This document shows, in pieces, positions 1 to 8,288 of a stretch of DNA of 64,000 bases. Below the pieces are notes generated by a model. That model did no database searches and was not told where the DNA came from. It worked only from the letters and a program-made list of their open reading frames with translations. Position 1 is the first letter of the stretch. Every line of letters begins with the position of its first letter. The DNA is from Dryocola clanedunensis (GTDB taxonomy: Bacteria; Pseudomonadota; Gammaproteobacteria; Enterobacterales; Enterobacteriaceae): assembly GCF_025215155.1 (NCBI RefSeq), contig NZ_JALHAM010000120.1. One strand, 5' to 3'. Made by a program: the position numbers and the translations under genes.

Positions 1-1224
1 AACACTAACGTCTGGACGCCGGACAGCCAGTGGATTGCCTTCGATGTTCGCCCCTCTGGCGCGTCCTTTACCAGCCAGACCATTGAGCGCGTAAACGTCG
101 GGACGGGTGACGTTGAAGTGGTTTACAAGGCTCCTGTCGGTGCGCATGTTGGCGTCGTGACGGTAAACCCCCAGTTCCCCGAACGTTATGTCTTCATCCA
201 CGGCCCGGAAAACCCGGACGACAGCTGGCAGTACGATTTCCATCATCGCCGCGGCGTGGTGGTGGAAAACAACGTGGCAACCAACCTCGATGCGATGGAC
301 ATTACCGCACCGTTCACCCCCGGCGCGCTGCGTGGCGGCAGCCACGTTCACGTCTGGAGTCCAGACGGCTCTCGGCTGAGCTTCACCTATAACGACCACG
401 TCATGCACGAATTTGACCCAGCTGAGGATTTACGCAACGTTGGTGTCGCGCTGCCGTTTGGCGCGATAACACCCGTTAAGCAGCATCCTCGTGAGTACGA
501 CGGCAGCCATTACTGTGTGCTGGTGAGCCGGACGACTTCCACGCCCCGTCCGGGTACGAACGAGATAAACCGCGCGTATGAAGAGGGTTGGGTGGGAGAG
601 AAGGGCTACCGCAAGGCCGACGGCAGCCAGCAGCGCTGGGCGCTGGCGTTTATCGGCGATACGCGGGCAGAGAACGGCGAGAAAGTACCGGAGCTGTTTA
701 TCGTTGATTTGCCGGATAGCGAAGCGGAGTGGCGGCAGGCGGGCGCGGAGCCGCTGGAGGGAACAGAAACGACGCTTCCAGCTCCTCCAGCCAGCGTTAA
801 GCAGCGCCGCCTGACCTATACCCATCAGCGCCGCTTCCCCGGCCTTGCATTACAGCCGCGTCACTGGGTGCGCAGCAGCCCCGACGGCAGCCAGCTGGCC
901 TTCCTGATGAAAGATGATGGTGGCGTAGTGCAGATGTGGCTGATTTCACCGCAGGGCGGAGAGCCGCGGCAGCTCACGCACGGCGCGTCAGACATCCAGT
1001 CGGCGTTTAACTGGCATCCTTCGGGCAAAGCGCTGGGATTTGTGGTGGAGGATTGTGTTGTGATGTGCGATGCGCAAAGCGGAGACATTGCGCCGCTGAC
1101 GGCTGCGGGGGCACAACCGCCCTCTGCCGATGCGATAGTCTTCTCTCCAGATGGAAAATATATCGCGTGGATGCAGGATGTGGATGGGTATCGCCAGTTA
1201 TTTGCGACCCAAACGGAGTGGTAG
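1..1224 (+). CDS. yidR: YidR, DUF3748 beta-propeller-like protein (5' end outside window)
   Basis: The frame is open from base 1 to the TAG at 1222-1224, so the true start lies upstream; 407 residues are visible and E. coli YidR is about 415. The protein has repeated TolB/WD40-like blades with SPDGS/SPDGK signatures (for example near 885-900 and 1145-1160), which suggests a propeller fold. The family has no established function; its resemblance to oligogalacturonide-lyase-like propellers is only structural inference. It converges directly on yidQ with no spacer, as in the E. coli yidR-yidQ-ibpA order. A GTG at 118 is internal and not the start. Confidence 0.85.
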   Translation, partial: NTNVWTPDSQWIAFDVRPSGASFTSQTIERVNVGTGDVEVVYKAPVGAHVGVVTVNPQFPERYVFIHGPENPDDSWQYDFHHRRGVVVENNVATNLDAMDITAPFTPGALRGGSHVHVWSPDGSRLSFTYNDHVMHEFDPAEDLRNVGVALPFGAITPVKQHPREYDGSHYCVLVSRTTSTPRPGTNEINRAYEEGWVGEKGYRKADGSQQRWALAFIGDTRAENGEKVPELFIVDLPDSEAEWRQAGAEPLEGTETTLPAPPASVKQRRLTYTHQRRFPGLALQPRHWVRSSPDGSQLAFLMKDDGGVVQMWLISPQGGEPRQLTHGASDIQSAFNWHPSGKALGFVVEDCVVMCDAQSGDIAPLTAAGAQPPSADAIVFSPDGKYIAWMQDVDGYRQLFATQTEW

Positions 1225-1560
1225 CTACTGGGCCGGTGGAATAACCGAGTTGGTCGCCAGATTCTTACTCTCGCTGGCCTCCACTCTGGATTTTAGCGAT
1301 TTATCGTCGCGGAACATGTCCCACGGTAGCAACACGGTATCCATGACTGCCGTTAAAGGCATATCCAGCGCCACAAAAGGCTTATATCCCCAGCTGGTGT
1401 CGCTGTCCGTCAGCATTTCGTAGCTGGCTTTTGTACCCGGGTAGTACCCTTCCTGGCCGCCAGTGTGGGTCATCACGCTTGAACATCCGCACATGACGAA
1501 TATCCCGCTGCTCAGCACTATTTTTGGAAAGTAGATTTTCATCATCACTGTTACATTCAT
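1225..1560 (-). CDS. yidQ: YidQ, YceK/YidQ-family outer-membrane lipoprotein
   Basis: A small lipoprotein of about 111 residues. The N-terminus is a short basic, then hydrophobic, signal ending in a lipobox-like MCGC just before SSVM, so lipidation at that Cys is expected. The body carries the family pattern GGxEGxYPGT, then W-G, then LDMPLTAVMDT, LLPWDxFR, and NSVIPPA at the C-terminus, closely matching E. coli YidQ. The start is uncertain: the ATG at 1560 is used here, but an ATG at 1542 gives a more typical signal peptide, and neither has a strong ribosome site. Its stop abuts the yidR stop. Function is unknown. Confidence 0.85.
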   Translation of the reverse strand: MNVTVMMKIYFPKIVLSSGIFVMCGCSSVMTHTGGQEGYYPGTKASYEMLTDSDTSWGYKPFVALDMPLTAVMDTVLLPWDMFRDDKSLKSRVEASESKNLATNSVIPPAQ

Positions 1561-1728
1561 ATCAACGACCGGTTCTGGTCAGGCCACACAGCGGTTATAG
1601 CACTCATGTGGAGAATAAATATCTCAAAAATCACCGCTCTGTGGCGGCTGTCGCAGATAAGTCTGGTTTACTTCTTCAGACAGTCTATGTATTGACCACC
1701 AAAGCCGCAAAAAATTTCCTTCAATTGC

Positions 1729-1756
1729 CTTGAAAAGCGCGATTATGGATCCATTT
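1729..1756 (+). promoter_or_regulatory. Sigma-32 heat shock promoter of ibpAB
   Basis: CTTGAAA at 1729-1735, a 13-nt spacer, then ATCCATTT at 1749-1756 match the sigma-32 consensus (CTTGAAA, 13-15 nt, CCCCATNT) at 7/7 and 6/8 positions. It lies about 110 nt upstream of the ibpA start, leaving a long leader that includes the thermometer hairpin. The rest of the 304-bp gap 1561-1864 shows no gene. Confidence 0.8.
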
Positions 1757-1838
1757 TAAGAATGTGACCGTATGAGAGTACGCCGGAAGGGTGCTCTGGT
1801 TTCCCTGGCCTGTCCAAGATGGAAGGCCATTATTGAAC

Positions 1839-1855
1839 CTCGCTGATTTCAGGAG
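1839..1855 (+). promoter_or_regulatory. ROSE-type RNA thermometer hairpin of ibpA
   Basis: CUC (1839-1841) and CUG (1843-1845) pair with CAGGAG (1850-1855) around a 4-nt AUUU loop, leaving G1842 bulged. The paired strand is the Shine-Dalgarno AGGAG of ibpA. A bulged G opposite the SD is the hallmark of ROSE thermometers described for small heat shock genes. At low temperature the SD would be masked and heating would open it. Pairing was done by eye. Confidence 0.8.
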
Positions 1856-1864
1856 TTTTTAACT

Positions 1865-2278
1865 ATGCGTAATTTCGACCTTTCTCCACTCTATCGTTCC
1901 GCCATTGGATTCGACCGCTTGTTCAACCTGCTGGAAAACAATCAAAGCCAAAGCAACGGCGGCTACCCTCCGTATAACGTTGAGCTGGTAGACGAAAACA
2001 ACTACCGCATCGCGATTGCCGTCGCCGGTTTTGCTGAAAGCGAACTGGAGATCACCGCCCAGGATAATCTGTTGGTGGTGAAAGGGGCCCATGTCGACGC
2101 GCAGCCGGAGCGTACCTATCTGTACCAGGGCATCGCCGAGCGCAATTTCGAGCGTAAATTCCAGCTGGCAGAAAATATCCACATTCGCGGCGCAAATCTC
2201 GTGAATGGCCTGCTGTATATCGATCTCGAGCGCGTGATCCCGGAATCAATGAAGCCTCGCCGCATCGAAATTAATTAA
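1865..2278 (+). CDS. ibpA: Small heat shock protein IbpA
   Basis: 137 residues, the normal IbpA length. An Hsp20/alpha-crystallin domain fills roughly residues 35-125 (VELVDENNYRIAIAVAGF opening, ENIHIRGANLVNGLLYIDL near the end), and the C-terminal tail carries the IxI-type motif IEI used for oligomer contacts. IbpA is a holdase that binds unfolding proteins in the cytoplasm with IbpB and hands them to DnaK/ClpB. The ATG at 1865 follows AGGAG after a short gap. Transcription should be sigma-32 dependent and translation thermometer-gated. It forms an operon with ibpB. Confidence 0.97.
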   Translation: MRNFDLSPLYRSAIGFDRLFNLLENNQSQSNGGYPPYNVELVDENNYRIAIAVAGFAESELEITAQDNLLVVKGAHVDAQPERTYLYQGIAERNFERKFQLAENIHIRGANLVNGLLYIDLERVIPESMKPRRIEIN

Positions 2279-2284
2279 TTCTGT

Positions 2285-2303
2285 CGGGTCGCTTCGCGGC
2301 CCG
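2285..2303 (+). other. Intercistronic hairpin between ibpA and ibpB
   Basis: CGGGTCGC (2285-2292), loop TTC, then GCGGCCCG (2296-2303) form an 8-bp stem with one G-U pair, seven bases after the ibpA stop. There is no U-run, so it is more likely to protect the upstream message or reduce read-through than to terminate. Confidence 0.55.
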
Positions 2304-2360
2304 TTAAAACCGGCTTGCCGTCAGGGAGCCAATGGCAATTCGCATATTGCCAGGTATTCA

Positions 2361-2378
2361 CTCGCTTCTCAGAAGGAG
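2361..2378 (+). promoter_or_regulatory. ROSE-like thermometer hairpin at the ibpB ribosome site
   Basis: CUC (2361-2363) pairs with GAG (2376-2378) and CUUC (2365-2368) with GAAG (2372-2375), leaving G2364 bulged and a UCA loop. The 3' strand is the SD of ibpB (AGAAGGAG), seven bases before the ATG. The geometry repeats that of the ibpA hairpin. Confidence 0.65.
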
Positions 2379-2385
2379 AAAACTT

Positions 2386-2814
2386 ATGCGTAACTACGAT
2401 TTATCCCCACTGCTGCGTCAATGGATCGGCTTTGACAAAATGGCCAACGCCCTGCAAACCTCACCGGAAACCCAGGGGTTCCCGCCTTATAACATCGAAA
2501 AAGGTGACGATAACCATTACCGAATCACCCTTGCGCTGGCAGGATTCCGTCAGGAAGATCTGAACATTGAGCTGGAAGGCACGCGTCTTACCGTAAAAGG
2601 CGAGCCAGAAAAGGCCGAAAAAGAGCCGACGTGGCTGCATCAGGGACTGGTCACCCAGCCGTTTAGCCTGAGCTTTACGCTCGCTGAACATATGAAAGTT
2701 TCAGGAGCCACCTTCACTAATGGACTGTTGCATATAGATTTGCTGCGCGAGGTACCGGAAGAAGTTGCTCCGCAGCGTATCGCCATCAGCGAACGTCCGG
2801 CACTCAATAGTTAA
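2386..2814 (+). CDS. ibpB: Small heat shock protein IbpB
   Basis: 142 residues from ATG 2386, exactly the E. coli IbpB length; an ATG further upstream at 2332 lacks a ribosome site while AGAAGGAG precedes 2386. The N-terminus (MRNYDLSPLLRQWIGFDKM) parallels IbpA. The alpha-crystallin domain spans about residues 35-125 and the tail has the IAI motif. IbpB co-assembles with IbpA on protein aggregates and helps release clients to the DnaK system. It is the second gene of the heat shock operon, 107 nt after ibpA. Confidence 0.97.
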   Translation: MRNYDLSPLLRQWIGFDKMANALQTSPETQGFPPYNIEKGDDNHYRITLALAGFRQEDLNIELEGTRLTVKGEPEKAEKEPTWLHQGLVTQPFSLSFTLAEHMKVSGATFTNGLLHIDLLREVPEEVAPQRIAISERPALNS

Positions 2815-2820
2815 ACCACA

Positions 2821-2847
2821 AACGGGGCTTCGGCCCCGTTTCATTTT
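2821..2847 (+). terminator. Rho-independent terminator of ibpAB
   Basis: AACGGGGC, a TTCG tetraloop and GCCCCGTT (2821-2840) form a perfect 8-bp stem, followed by TCATTTT. It lies 6 nt after the ibpB stop. Confidence 0.85.
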
Positions 2848-2944
2848 CAGGCTCTCCTTTTGTTCACCCCCCCTGATGCATTATATTTGCATATACGTAA
2901 CATTTTGTTGCGTGCTGGATAATCAAACGGGCGGGCTGGGGCAT

Positions 2945-4165
2945 ATGTATTTCGGAAAGATTCGAAAGTTTTTAGAAATCGCTATTGATGATTATGTGCT
3001 TAACCTTTCCCACGTGCTGTTCAAAGAAACAGACGAATACCAGACGCTTAAAAATGCCGCCACTCGTAGTGCGCTGACTTCGTCCATCAGATGGTTGTGG
3101 CTGGTGGGCGTCAGCTGCTCTTCTTTTATCCTCATCCAGCGCCAGGTACTTAACCTGGAGCATTTCCAGCCGTCGAGCGATCTGTTTGGCGTGAGTATTG
3201 ACTACACAGTCGGGCTTTTTCTGGGCTTTCTGATAGCCTGCGCGCTTGCCTCCCGCTTTAGCTGGCCGCATCAAATGCTCGCGAAGCTGCATATCAAAAC
3301 CCTGGCGTTCGGTTTTTTCCTGCTGGGCTGCTATTGGGCAATGATACTGACGATGATCGAAGGGAATGAGCAAATTCTCTTCGGTATGTCGCTGTTTTTA
3401 ATGCTTATTTTTTCTTCTCTGGCGGGGCTGTATGTCTCAACCCTGTGCCTTTACAGCTTTATTGTGCCTATCACAGTGCTGCCGCTGCTGATTAAGTACC
3501 TCTTTTTTGAGCCTTTCCAGTTCTTCGTCATGATGGGCGTGGTGATGACCCTCTTCCTGGTGGAGACGGGGCGGCGCATGCTTAAACACTGGTTTATTCA
3601 GGCGATTCGGCAGGAATACACTAATCAGACTTACGCCGCTGCGCTGGACCAGATTGCCCACAGCGACCCACTGACGCAAATCCCCAACCGCCGCCAGTTT
3701 GACGACCGTATTAATAAACTGATCGCCCTTGCCCCGCTCGCCAACACGCCGCCAACGGTTATCCTGATAGACGTCGATTACTTCAAGAAATACAACGATC
3801 GCTACGGGCACCTGGTTGGTGACGAATGCCTGATCCGGGTTGCTCAAGCCCTGACCCACGCGGTGCGTAACGCCAGCGGCGATTTAGTGGCGCGCTACGG
3901 CGGCGAGGAGTTTGTGGTGGTGCTGTCAGACGTGACGCTTGGCGTGGCGCAGGACGTCGCCGTGCGCATTCAGAATGAAATTAACAGGCTGGCCATCCCG
4001 CATGCGGATTCTGATATCGCGGATCACGTCACGATAAGCCAGGGCATTGCCCAGTGGGAGAAGGACGAGTCGGTGGAAAGTCTGCTGACCCGTGCCGATA
4101 AAGCCCTTTACCTCTCCAAAGAGCAGGGCCGTAACCGCTTCAACCTTGCGGAGCCAGCTCCTTAA
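2945..4165 (+). CDS. Membrane-anchored diguanylate cyclase (GGDEF)
   Basis: 406 residues from ATG 2945; an earlier in-frame start would overlap ibpB. The first ~210 residues hold about six hydrophobic segments (near 50-65, 88-105, 120-138, 145-165, 168-188, 195-207), a MASE-like sensor. A GGDEF domain follows: DPLTQIPNRR at 241-250, DVDYFKKYND for metal/substrate, and the intact active-site loop GGEEF at 319-323. It should make c-di-GMP from two GTP at the inner membrane. The feedback I-site is degenerate: where RxxD is expected five residues before GGEEF the sequence reads ASGD, so product inhibition may be lost. The paralogue and its signal are not identified. Confidence 0.9.
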   Translation: MYFGKIRKFLEIAIDDYVLNLSHVLFKETDEYQTLKNAATRSALTSSIRWLWLVGVSCSSFILIQRQVLNLEHFQPSSDLFGVSIDYTVGLFLGFLIACALASRFSWPHQMLAKLHIKTLAFGFFLLGCYWAMILTMIEGNEQILFGMSLFLMLIFSSLAGLYVSTLCLYSFIVPITVLPLLIKYLFFEPFQFFVMMGVVMTLFLVETGRRMLKHWFIQAIRQEYTNQTYAAALDQIAHSDPLTQIPNRRQFDDRINKLIALAPLANTPPTVILIDVDYFKKYNDRYGHLVGDECLIRVAQALTHAVRNASGDLVARYGGEEFVVVLSDVTLGVAQDVAVRIQNEINRLAIPHADSDIADHVTISQGIAQWEKDESVESLLTRADKALYLSKEQGRNRFNLAEPAP

Positions 4166-4181
4166 TTTTGGGGGCTTTGCT

Positions 4182-4913
4182 TCATCTTCCCTCGGGGTGG
4201 TGACCGCTGCTGCGCTCGCGGCGTAAATGGTAATCCACCTGGTATTCGCTGGCGTTTCTGAACATCACTGAATAATTCACAAAATCGCCGCTGTCGCTGT
4301 AGGAAAGGGAGGTAATGCGCAGGATGGGCGTCAGCTCGGCAATGTTCATCAGCTTTGCCATTTTTCTGTCCGCCAGCACGGGCGTCAGGCTTTCGTAGTT
4401 GCCGCAGACCACGATATGGCACTCATCTTCGATATAGCTGAACTTTGACCCTTCCAGGTGCGCCACTGAAAGATTGCGAAACAGCTTCACCGGCATATAG
4501 CTGTCCTCCACCATCAGCGGCTTGCCGTCCACCGAGCGCACCCGGCGCGAGTAGTAGATCCGTTCATCAATTTTAATGCGCAGCTGGCTGGCGATGGCGG
4601 GCGGCGCGGGCATGATGTTGAACTCCAGCACCTCGCTGACCACCTCTTTTCCCTGGTTGCGCATCACCTCGATAAACCCGGTCAGGTTGGTGGTTTCATG
4701 ATGCACGTCTTTCTTCGCCACAAACGTGCCGCTGCCGTGGCGGCGCTGCACCAGCCCCCAGCCTACCAGTAAATCCACCGCTTTGCGGATCGTCATGCGT
4801 GAGACGCCAAACTCTTCCGCCAGGCGGACTTCAGCAGGCAGCGGGCTACCGATGTTGTAATCGGCAGAATTGAGCCGGATGCGCAGCCTGTCGGCTATGG
4901 ATTTGTAGATCAC
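4182..4913 (-). CDS. yidP: GntR/HutC-family regulator YidP of the alpha-glucoside operon
   Basis: A GntR winged helix (about residues 1-65, with LAEEFGVSRMTIRKAVDLL as recognition helix) is followed by a UTRA effector domain, the HutC subfamily layout. I place the start at GTG 4913, preceded by AAGAGGT with 7-8 nt spacing, giving 243 residues that begin like E. coli YidP (IYKSIA). The ATG at 4964 adds 17 residues and has no ribosome site. It is divergent from aglA, so it probably represses that operon and responds to a phosphorylated alpha-glucoside; the effector is inferred. Confidence 0.88.
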   Translation of the reverse strand: MIYKSIADRLRIRLNSADYNIGSPLPAEVRLAEEFGVSRMTIRKAVDLLVGWGLVQRRHGSGTFVAKKDVHHETTNLTGFIEVMRNQGKEVVSEVLEFNIMPAPPAIASQLRIKIDERIYYSRRVRSVDGKPLMVEDSYMPVKLFRNLSVAHLEGSKFSYIEDECHIVVCGNYESLTPVLADRKMAKLMNIAELTPILRITSLSYSDSGDFVNYSVMFRNASEYQVDYHLRRERSSGHHPEGR

Positions 4914-5210
4914 TGCCAGACCTCTTAGCGGTTTCCCGCTGCGCTTAATGAACCCGTGGTTCATAAGTTAATTAATTGATAAATATTGTATTTAAATCTG
5001 ATTCACCGACTGAATGCCCGTCGGGAAATCACCGTGTCTACGTTTACCTCAAAAAGTAGACAACTTAGGCCAAACAAAAACCATGAATGCGATCACGAAT
5101 CGGCGCAGCGGGCAAAGATATGTCCGCGTAGCCTCCCTACTCTCAGTCTCAGACCAGCGTTAAAAAAATAAGGTCACATACCCTACAGGTTGTTACGTGA
5201 GGATTTAAAA
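4914..5210. promoter_or_regulatory. Divergent yidP-aglA control region
   Basis: This 297-bp gap must contain both promoters. AT-rich stretches lie near 4970-5000 (yidP side) and around 5160-5180 (aglA side). GTGAGGA at 5196-5202 is the aglA ribosome site. I found no clean CRP site or obvious long palindrome for YidP by eye. Confidence 0.4.
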
Positions 5211-6833
5211 ATGCTCAGTCAAATACAACGTTTTGGTGGCGCAATGTTTACCCCGGTACTGCTGTTTCCGTTCGCCGGAATTGTGGTCGGCATCGCCATT
5301 ATGCTGCGCAACCCGATGTTCGTCGGCGAAGCGCTTACCGCCCCTGATAATCTCTTTGCCCAAATCGTCCACATCATTGAAGAAGGCGGCTGGACGGTGT
5401 TCCGCAACATGCCGCTGATTTTTGCCGTTGGCTTACCGATTGGCCTGGCGAAGCAGGCCCAGGGCCGCGCCTGTCTGGCCGTGCTGGTGAGCTTTATGAC
5501 CTGGAACTACTTCATCAACGCGATGGGGATGACCTGGGGCAGCTACTTCGGCGTTGATTTCAGCGTCGAGCCGGGAGCCGGTACGGGGCTGGCCATGATT
5601 GCCGGTATCAAAACGCTCGATACCAGCATCATCGGCGCGATTGTGATATCCGGCTTCGTCACCGCCATTCATAACCGCTACTTCGACAAGCCGCTGCCGG
5701 TGTTTCTCGGCATCTTCCAGGGCAGCTCGTTCGTGGTGATTGTCGCCTTCTTCGCGATGATCCCCTGCGCCTGGCTTACGCTGTTCGGCTGGCCAAAAGT
5801 GCAGATGGGCATTGAATCGCTCCAGGAGTTTCTGCGCGGTGCCGGGGCGCTCGGCGTGTGGATTTATACCTTCCTCGAACGCATCCTGATCCCGACCGGC
5901 CTGCACCACTTCATCTACGGTCCGTTTATCTTCGGCCCGGCGGTCGTGGAAGGCGGCATCCAGGTCTACTGGGCGCAGCATTTGCAGGAGTTCAGCCAGA
6001 GCACGCTGCCGCTGAAAACCCTGTTCCCGGAAGGCGGCTTTGCCCTGCACGGCAACTCAAAAGTCTTCGGCTGCCTTGGCATTGCGCTTGCGCTCTACGC
6101 TACAGCCGCGCCGGAAAACCGCGTCAAAGTGGCCGGGCTGTTGATCCCGGCAACGCTCACGGCGATGCTGGTGGGGATCACCGAGCCGCTCGAGTTTACC
6201 TTCCTGTTCATCTCCCCCGTACTCTTTGCGGTACACGCTTTCCTTGCCGCGACCATGGCCACGGTGATGTACATGTGCGGCGTGGTGGGCAACATGGGCG
6301 GCGGCCTGCTCGACCAGTTCCTGCCGCAAAACTGGATCCCCATGTTCCACAACCACGCGTCGATGATGTTCACGCAGATTGGCATCGGCGTCATCTTCAC
6401 CGGCATCTACTTCGCGGTATTCCGCACGCTGATCCTGCGCTTCAACCTGAAAACGCCGGGCCGTGAAGAGAGTGAAATCAAGCTCTACAGCAAGGCGGAC
6501 TACAGGGCCTCACGCGGGCTGACTACCGCCGCGGCCAGCAAAGAAACCAGCCAGGGCCAGGCCGCAGGCTTCCTTGAAGCGCTCGGCGGCACCGGCAACA
6601 TCCTTAGCGTGAACAACTGCGCGACCCGCCTGCGTATCACCCTTGCGGACATGGCGCTGACCCACGGCGACGACATTTTCAAAGCGCTGGGCGCCCACGG
6701 CGTGGTGCGGCGCGGCAACGGTATTCAGGTCATCGTCGGGCTGAACGTCCCGCAGGTCCGCGACCAGATTGAAAGCCTGATGAAAGACACATCTTCGACC
6801 GAACTTAAATCCATGACGGAGGCAGTATCATGA
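5211..6833 (+). CDS. aglA: Alpha-glucoside PTS permease EIICB (AglA/GlvC)
   Basis: 540 residues from ATG 5211, with GTGAGGA nine bases upstream. The N-terminal ~420 residues are a polytopic glucose-family EIIC nearly collinear with E. coli GlvC. The C-terminus (about 455-535) is EIIB with phosphocysteine C470 in NNCATRLRI. E. coli has C and B as separate, partly broken genes; here they are fused and intact, and the 540 length equals Klebsiella AglA, which imports maltose-like and sucrose-isomer alpha-glucosides as 6-phosphates. EIIA is presumably supplied by Crr. The stop overlaps the aglB start (ATGA). Confidence 0.92.
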   Translation: MLSQIQRFGGAMFTPVLLFPFAGIVVGIAIMLRNPMFVGEALTAPDNLFAQIVHIIEEGGWTVFRNMPLIFAVGLPIGLAKQAQGRACLAVLVSFMTWNYFINAMGMTWGSYFGVDFSVEPGAGTGLAMIAGIKTLDTSIIGAIVISGFVTAIHNRYFDKPLPVFLGIFQGSSFVVIVAFFAMIPCAWLTLFGWPKVQMGIESLQEFLRGAGALGVWIYTFLERILIPTGLHHFIYGPFIFGPAVVEGGIQVYWAQHLQEFSQSTLPLKTLFPEGGFALHGNSKVFGCLGIALALYATAAPENRVKVAGLLIPATLTAMLVGITEPLEFTFLFISPVLFAVHAFLAATMATVMYMCGVVGNMGGGLLDQFLPQNWIPMFHNHASMMFTQIGIGVIFTGIYFAVFRTLILRFNLKTPGREESEIKLYSKADYRASRGLTTAAASKETSQGQAAGFLEALGGTGNILSVNNCATRLRITLADMALTHGDDIFKALGAHGVVRRGNGIQVIVGLNVPQVRDQIESLMKDTSSTELKSMTEAVS

Positions 6834-8152
6834 AAAAATTCTCTGTAGTAGTAGCCGGCGGCGGCAGCACCTTTACCCCTGGTATCGTACTGATGTTGCT
6901 GGCAAACCAGGACCGCTTCCCGCTGCGCGCCCTGAAGTTCTATGACAACGACGGTTCGCGTCAGGAGACCATCGCCGAAGCGTGCAAAGTCATTCTCAGG
7001 GAGCAGGCGCCGGACATTGAATTCAGCTACACCACGGACCCGAAGGCAGCGTTTACCGACGTAGATTTCGTGATGGCGCATATCCGCGTGGGCAAATACC
7101 CTATGCGTGAAAAAGATGAAAAAATCCCGCTGCGCCACGGCGTTGTAGGTCAGGAAACCTGCGGGCCGGGCGGGATCGCCTACGGCATGCGCTCCATCGG
7201 CGGCGTGCTGGAAATCGTCGACTACATGGAAAAATATTCGCCGAACGCCTGGATGCTCAACTACTCCAACCCGGCGGCTATCGTGGCGGAGGCGACCCGC
7301 CGCCTGCGTCCGCGGGCGAAAATCCTCAACATCTGCGATATGCCTATCGGCATCGAAAGCCGCATGGCGCAGATTGTCGGCCTGAAAGACCGCAAAGAGA
7401 TGCGGGTGCGCTACTACGGCCTGAACCACTTCGGCTGGTGGACGTCGATTGAGGATTTACAGGGCAACGATCTGATGCCAAAAATCCGCGAACACGTGGC
7501 GAAATTTGGCTATGTTCCGCCATCTGACGAGCACGGCACGGAAGCGAGCTGGAACGACACCTTTGCGAAAGCGAAAGACGTATGGGCGCTTGATCCTGAA
7601 ACGTTCCCGAACACCTACCTGAAATACTATCTGTTCCCGGACTACGTGGTGCAGCATTCCAACCCCGAACGCACCCGCGCCAACGAGGTTATGGATCACC
7701 GTGAGAAAAACGTCTTCGGCTCCTGCAACGCCATTATCCAGGCCGGGAAATCCTCCGCGGGCGAGCTGGAAATTGACGAGCACGCGTCGTACATCGTCGA
7801 CCTGGCCACCGCCATCGCGTTTAACACCCAGGAGCGCATGCTGCTGATTGTGCCGAACAACGGCGCCATCAATAACTTCGATCCGGAAGCGATGGTCGAG
7901 ATCCCATGCCTGGTCGGCAAAAACGGGCCGGAACCGCTGGTGGTCGGCAATATTCCGCAGTTCCAGAAAGGCCTGATGAGCCAGCAGGTGGCGGTAGAAA
8001 AACTGGTGGTGGATGCCTGGGAGCATCGTTCGTATCAGAAGCTGTGGCAGGCGATAACCCTGTCGAAAACCGTGCCGAGCGCGTCCGTCGCGAAAGCGAT
8101 TCTGGATGATTTGGTAGAGGCAAACCGGGAATACTGGCCTGAGCTGAAGTAA
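6830..8152 (+). CDS. aglB: 6-phospho-alpha-glucosidase, GH4 (AglB/GlvG)
   Basis: 440 residues, the length of Klebsiella AglB. It is a GH4 enzyme with an N-terminal NAD-binding strand (VVVAGGGSTFTPG) and the CDMP motif at 169-172, which distinguishes phospho-alpha-glucosidases in this family; the Cys helps bind catalytic Mn2+. NAD-dependent redox chemistry at C3 cleaves the disaccharide-6-phosphate in the cytoplasm to glucose-6-phosphate plus sugar. It overlaps aglA by 4 bp (ATGA), so the two are translationally coupled. E. coli glvG is commonly defective; no lesion is visible here. Confidence 0.93.
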   Translation: MKKFSVVVAGGGSTFTPGIVLMLLANQDRFPLRALKFYDNDGSRQETIAEACKVILREQAPDIEFSYTTDPKAAFTDVDFVMAHIRVGKYPMREKDEKIPLRHGVVGQETCGPGGIAYGMRSIGGVLEIVDYMEKYSPNAWMLNYSNPAAIVAEATRRLRPRAKILNICDMPIGIESRMAQIVGLKDRKEMRVRYYGLNHFGWWTSIEDLQGNDLMPKIREHVAKFGYVPPSDEHGTEASWNDTFAKAKDVWALDPETFPNTYLKYYLFPDYVVQHSNPERTRANEVMDHREKNVFGSCNAIIQAGKSSAGELEIDEHASYIVDLATAIAFNTQERMLLIVPNNGAINNFDPEAMVEIPCLVGKNGPEPLVVGNIPQFQKGLMSQQVAVEKLVVDAWEHRSYQKLWQAITLSKTVPSASVAKAILDDLVEANREYWPELK

Positions 8153-8162
8153 ATCCTCTGTA

Positions 8163-8189
8163 ACGGTGCCCCTTCGGGCACCGTATTTT
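8163..8189 (+). terminator. Terminator after aglAB
   Basis: ACGGTGCCC, loop CTTC, GGGCACCGT (8163-8184) form a perfect 9-bp stem followed by ATTTTC. Confidence 0.85.
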
Positions 8190-8288
8190 CATTCTCACCG
8201 GCTACGTTTTATTTCACTCCACGCTCCCCCCTTTGGGTAAAGCGTGCTAAATATTAGGTTTTCCCCTCTCATCATAAAGTTACAGGCC

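Noticed and set aside
2765..2944. Longer start of the diguanylate cyclase inside ibpB
   Set aside because: It would overlap ibpB and its terminator; ATG 2945 begins the conserved sequence.
5080..5100. CRP site before aglA (ATGAATGCGATCACGA)
   Set aside because: Spacing and left half do not match TGTGA-N6-TCACA.
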